Source: Prosopocoilus inquinatus
Lineage: Eukaryota; Arthropoda; Insecta; Coleoptera; Lucanidae
NCBI GenBank assembly: GCA_036172665.1
Contig: CM069877.1
Coordinates: 28,111,001-28,175,000 of the forward strand
DNA length: 64,000 nucleotides
Direction of reading: 5' to 3'
Below the pieces are notes generated by a model. That model saw only the letters and a program-made list of their open reading frames with translations, made no database searches and was not told where the DNA came from. Shown piece by piece: positions 60,721-64,000 of this stretch. Numbering within the stretch: position 1 is the stretch's first letter; each line of letters starts with the position of its first letter. The position numbers were made by a program, and so were the translations under genes.

Positions 60721-61009
60721 AGGTTATGTTTTAATGTATTATTGCCAACTGTAAAACTATATTGGATGGCTGCGTTCATCAAGACTAGACGCTCGCCGTT
60801 TCGTTGGACAAACGGTAGCGCACTAATTTTGAATTGCTTACCAACAAAAATTTTTTTATAAGCGTCCACCTTTTGGTTTTTGTTCGGCTGTTTTATTATA
60901 CAGCTCGAGAAAGTGCAGCTAGGTAGTATGTCCGCGGTATGTTAGTATGTTTTATATTTCTGGAATTATGTAATTTTATTCCCTTTTTTTATCTATCTCA
61001 TTTAAAAAT

Positions 61010-62100
61010 ATTTTTAATTTGACTTTTCGTCTATCGGGAATGTCTTTAAAAATATTTTATCCAACATGTGATACCAGAAAAATTAGCCGTTTTAGAGATA
61101 TTTCCATTTTTTTAAGAAAGTTCAAAGTTGCAGTAACTTGTTTATGATACTGCCATCTTTGTGTAACAAAATCCATAATTTCAATTTTTGACCTGTAGTA
61201 TGCTATAGTCATAGGCTTTCAGGACATACTTAATTTTATACAAAATTATTTACGGGCTGGTTGAAAAGTAACTTCTATTCGAACTAATTTCAACTGCCGA
61301 AAAGTCGTTTTTTTTTTTTAATAAAACACTCAGTATATTTTTACACCAGAAGAATCAGAATTAAATGTTCTTTCTAACTGTATTAGCATTCCCTGTACCC
61401 ATCTCTTACCTTTCTCTTTCTATTCATGATTTTCTCTTTGATACATGAATTTTTTCACTTTTCAGTATTATTCCTGAATAGTGCGCTAAGAAATTTACCA
61501 AATTTCGATTTCATTTTATAAACTAAAAAACAATATTTAAATACATATCTATCACCGTATTTTTTAATTACATATACCGCATGTATTAGAATTCTTGGTA
61601 TGACTTTTCACAAATTTATAAAGAGAAGTTTACACTTACAAAATAAAATTTTTAGGAAAACTAATAAATAAATAAAAAGTATTAAAAAAGTAATACAGAA
61701 ATTGTTATAACATATTTACTTAAACATGACAATTTTTTGTATTTACTTCTGGAATTGTCGATTTTTTTATCATCAAATACATGTATCTGTGTTTGTTAAA
61801 TTATTATTTTTTAATTCTTACTAGATGGATGATTTTTAAAAATTACAATTTCTCTAGTTTTCATAGCCTACTATTTAAAAACAATACCGAAAAATGGAAA
61901 AAATTAGGTTTTAAATAAAATCATCAGGCCAAAAACTGGCATCGTGGTTTTTGTCGCACAAAGATGGTAGTATCATAAACAAGGTGCCGCAAGTCTGAGC
62001 TTTTTTTAAAAACTGGAAATACCTCGAAACAATTTATTTTTCTTGTATCACATGTTGCACACAATATTTTTAGAATTTCTGGAAGATTCCAAAAATGCAT
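61010..62100. repeat. Degenerate inverted repeat upstream of MTA1-like
   Basis: 61130-61165 (GTTTATGATACTGCCATCTT, then TGTG) pairs with 61960-61990 (CACAAAGATGGTAGTATCAT), and ACATGTGATAC/GTATCACATGT pairs further out. The long AT-rich interior has no gene. Confidence 0.6.
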
Positions 62101-62390
62101 TGAGAAATTGACTATTCCATTTAAAATAAGCAAATTTTCAGCAACTTCCGGTACAAGCGGAGGTGCCCTAAAGTTGGAAATGTTATATTTTAATTAATTA
62201 TCGCTAACTTTGACTAAATGTTTTAGATAATTATTGAAACTTATTATTTAATCGAACAAGATATTTGTATAATTCCGTCCCCTGGTCGTCATCTTTTATT
62301 TTTTTATTTCGCATAATATATAATCTTTTGATCAACTTTTGTTTTTTTTTTCATATTTCATATTTTTCATATTTTACCTTACCACTAATA

Positions 62391-62470
62391 TTTTATCGAC
62401 CCCCTAGGAGACTCCCAGCCGACCCCTACAAATGCATCGACCTCTTTCCAGTATTTATTGACCCCTGAAG
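62391..62470. repeat. GACCCC-periodic fragment, possible hAT end
   Basis: ATCGACCCCC, CCGACCCCTAC, CATCGACCTC and ATTGACCCCTG recur every 20-30 bases, as in termini of some hAT elements. Low certainty. Confidence 0.35.
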
Positions 62471-62939
62471 CTGCTTTTCTTGCTTTGGAGATTTGACAGA
62501 ATTGGCGACTAGGGAGGGGGTACGAAGTTTGACGTAAACGCGCGTGCGTTTTAAAGCCAAATTCATTGCTAGGCGTTTTGCGTTAGCGTTAAAATTCTAC
62601 ACGATTCTATTGGCCCAATTTAAAATTATATGTTTTGTTTAATTAAACTGACCAATCAAGTATCTACACCGTAATGCAGCGACGAAAAATTGTCTAGCAA
62701 TGAATCCAGCTTAAAACTGCCCAAGAAAAGTTGAAAACACTTGAACATGCTGTTTGGATATTCGGCTGTAGGAGAAGTGATTACGTGATCGACGAAAACC
62801 AATGACTGTAATCTCCAAAGTAGGAAAAGGAGCTGAAGAGGTAGACATCTGCCCCCTTGCCTTGGGAATCTCTGCTTTATACCATCCGCGAGAGAATTTA
62901 CATTTAGGTCCGATCTTTCCAACCTCCTAATTAATACGT

Positions 62940-63930
62940 TTATTTGATGAACATATAAAATAGTGACATCTTACTATCGCTTTTTGACCTAACATTGCAG
63001 TAGGATAGACAAATTGAAGCGGGATTTGCTCCTAATGAGTCCCCCATGCAAGGCGGCCATGCTTGCTGTCAAAGCATAATGAAAGATTTTAGAAAAATTT
63101 TGTGCAAATTGTTTTTGATTGCAGTGAGAACCTCGAGCAGCCTCTGGACAGCTGTTTCAGCCCTGCTTGGGGCTTCTTCAGCAGAAACGTAGCTCGACAT
63201 TCCCACTGCAGACCAAAAACGACTTGCCCAATTTATTCACAAATGCGATGTAAGAATGATGAACATATAAAATAGCGACATCTTACTATCGCTTTTTGAC
63301 CTAACATTGCAGTAGGATAGACAAATTGAAGCGGGATTTGCTCCTAATGAGTCCCGCTTCAATTTGTCTATCCTACTGCAATGTTAGGTCAAAAAGCGAT
63401 AGTAAGATGTCGCTATTTTATATGTTCATCATTCTTACATCGCATTTGTGAATAAATAATTCGACGAATCACCATGACAACTATTGATAAAATTCAACTT
63501 ATTTGCCAAGTAACGTTAATGGGAACAGATAAAACAGCGACATCCGACGATCGTTTTTTGACCTGACATAGATAGGATAGATAAATTGAAGCGGATTTGC
63601 TCCTAATAAGTCCCCCATGCAAGGCGGCCATGCTTGCTGTCAAAGCATAATGAAAGTTTTTAAAAAAATTTGTTGCAAATCGTTTTTGATTGCAGTGAAA
63701 AACTCGAGCAGCCTCTGTACAGCTGTTTCAACCCTGTTTGGGGCTTCATCATCAGAGACGTAGCTCGACATTCACACTGCAAACCAAAAGCGACTTGTCC
63801 AATTTATTCGCAATGGCGATGTAATAGTGATGAGCAGAGAAAACAGCGGCATCCTACGATCCCTTTTTGTCCTGACATTGCAAAAGGATAGATAAATTGA
63901 AGCGGATTTGCTCCTAATAATGGGAACGCA
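62940..63930. repeat. Cluster of the CGCTTTTTGACCT dispersed repeat
   Basis: Two long direct units (about 62955-63245 and 63530-63830) share CATCTTACTATCGCTTTTTG or its variant, AATTGAAGCGG, CCCCCATGCAAGGCGGCCAT and CGAGCAGCCTCTG; a third partial unit follows at 63850. Related fragments are at 26.9, 44.7 and 49.05 kb. No coding potential recognised, so this is a non-autonomous element of unknown class. Confidence 0.8.
63231..63458. repeat. 228-bp near-perfect palindrome
   Basis: Arms 63231-63336 and 63352-63458 are inverted copies (ATTTATTCACAAATGCGATG to AAGCGGGA) around a 15-bp loop. It is built from the repeat cluster's own unit and lies between its two direct copies. Confidence 0.9.
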
Positions 63931-64000
63931 CCAAAGAGGTTTTTGACCGTTGGGAATTAAACTACTATCAAAAATATCTGGCTCGCGGTCAATAAAAGAC

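Noticed and set aside
62656..62922. Minus-strand 88-codon ORF upstream of MTA1-like
   Set aside because: No domain or homology recognised and no splice or polyadenylation context.
63231..63458. Possible third hammerhead palindrome
   Set aside because: The arms lack CTGANGA and a GAAA box in the right order, so it is a different type of palindrome.
1..64000. CRISPR arrays, bacterial operons, tRNA or rRNA genes
   Set aside because: No regularly spaced direct repeats of CRISPR type, no tRNA-like cloverleaf or rRNA segments noticed; the genome style is insect.

Overview
This is an AT-rich eukaryotic window, almost certainly from an insect. The clues are split genes with GT-AG introns, an insect-type NuRD gene, mariner/Tc1/hAT relics and many miniature inverted-repeat elements (MITEs). 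I cannot name the species.

Main result: nearly the whole window is one host gene on the minus strand, an MTA1-like (metastasis-associated) subunit of the NuRD chromatin-remodelling complex. Five coding exons join in frame: 60332-60305, 59775-59614, 12397-11539, 11459-11344 and 2517-1735. They encode about 649 residues in the order BAH, ELM2, SANT, GATA zinc finger and a C2H2 finger. The 3' end lies beyond the left edge. Intron 2 is 47.2 kb and intron 4 is 8.8 kb; introns 1 (529 bp) and 3 (79 bp) are short.

The introns are a graveyard of mobile DNA. Left part (intron 4 and below): a hAT MITE with an 8-bp target duplication (918-1640), a 2.4-kb foldback element with a 9-bp duplication (3425-5787), a Tc1-like relic split by a 2-kb element (6640-9540), and a mariner (9820-11073). 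Intron 2: a hAT tail with a palindromic insertion (12444-13130), a BED-finger hAT pseudogene (14250-16430), a long-terminal-inverted-repeat composite carrying a 435-bp tandem array (27768-31113), a second mariner in the opposite orientation (34248-35513), a TTAA-flanked MITE, three more Tc1/mariner-type relics (39.8, 42.7 and 46.0 kb), several MITE families and large palindromes. To the right of the gene (62.9-63.9 kb) is another repeat cluster with a 228-bp palindrome.

Most notable: two palindromic insertions (57372-57607 and about 12661-12876) carry hammerhead ribozyme motifs. The core is the same (CTGAAGA, GAAA, TACGTA), but the stem I and stem II sequences differ while still pairing, which suggests conservation of RNA structure. 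The 57-kb copy has a 12-bp target duplication and interrupts another inverted repeat, so it is a clean insertion. Hammerheads of this kind are known from Penelope-like retroelements and retrozymes.

Three GC-rich patches inside the giant intron (18.1-18.5, 33.0-33.3 and 38.5-38.8 kb) could be promoters or exons of nested plus-strand genes; this is unproven. No tRNA, rRNA, CRISPR array or prokaryotic gene was seen.
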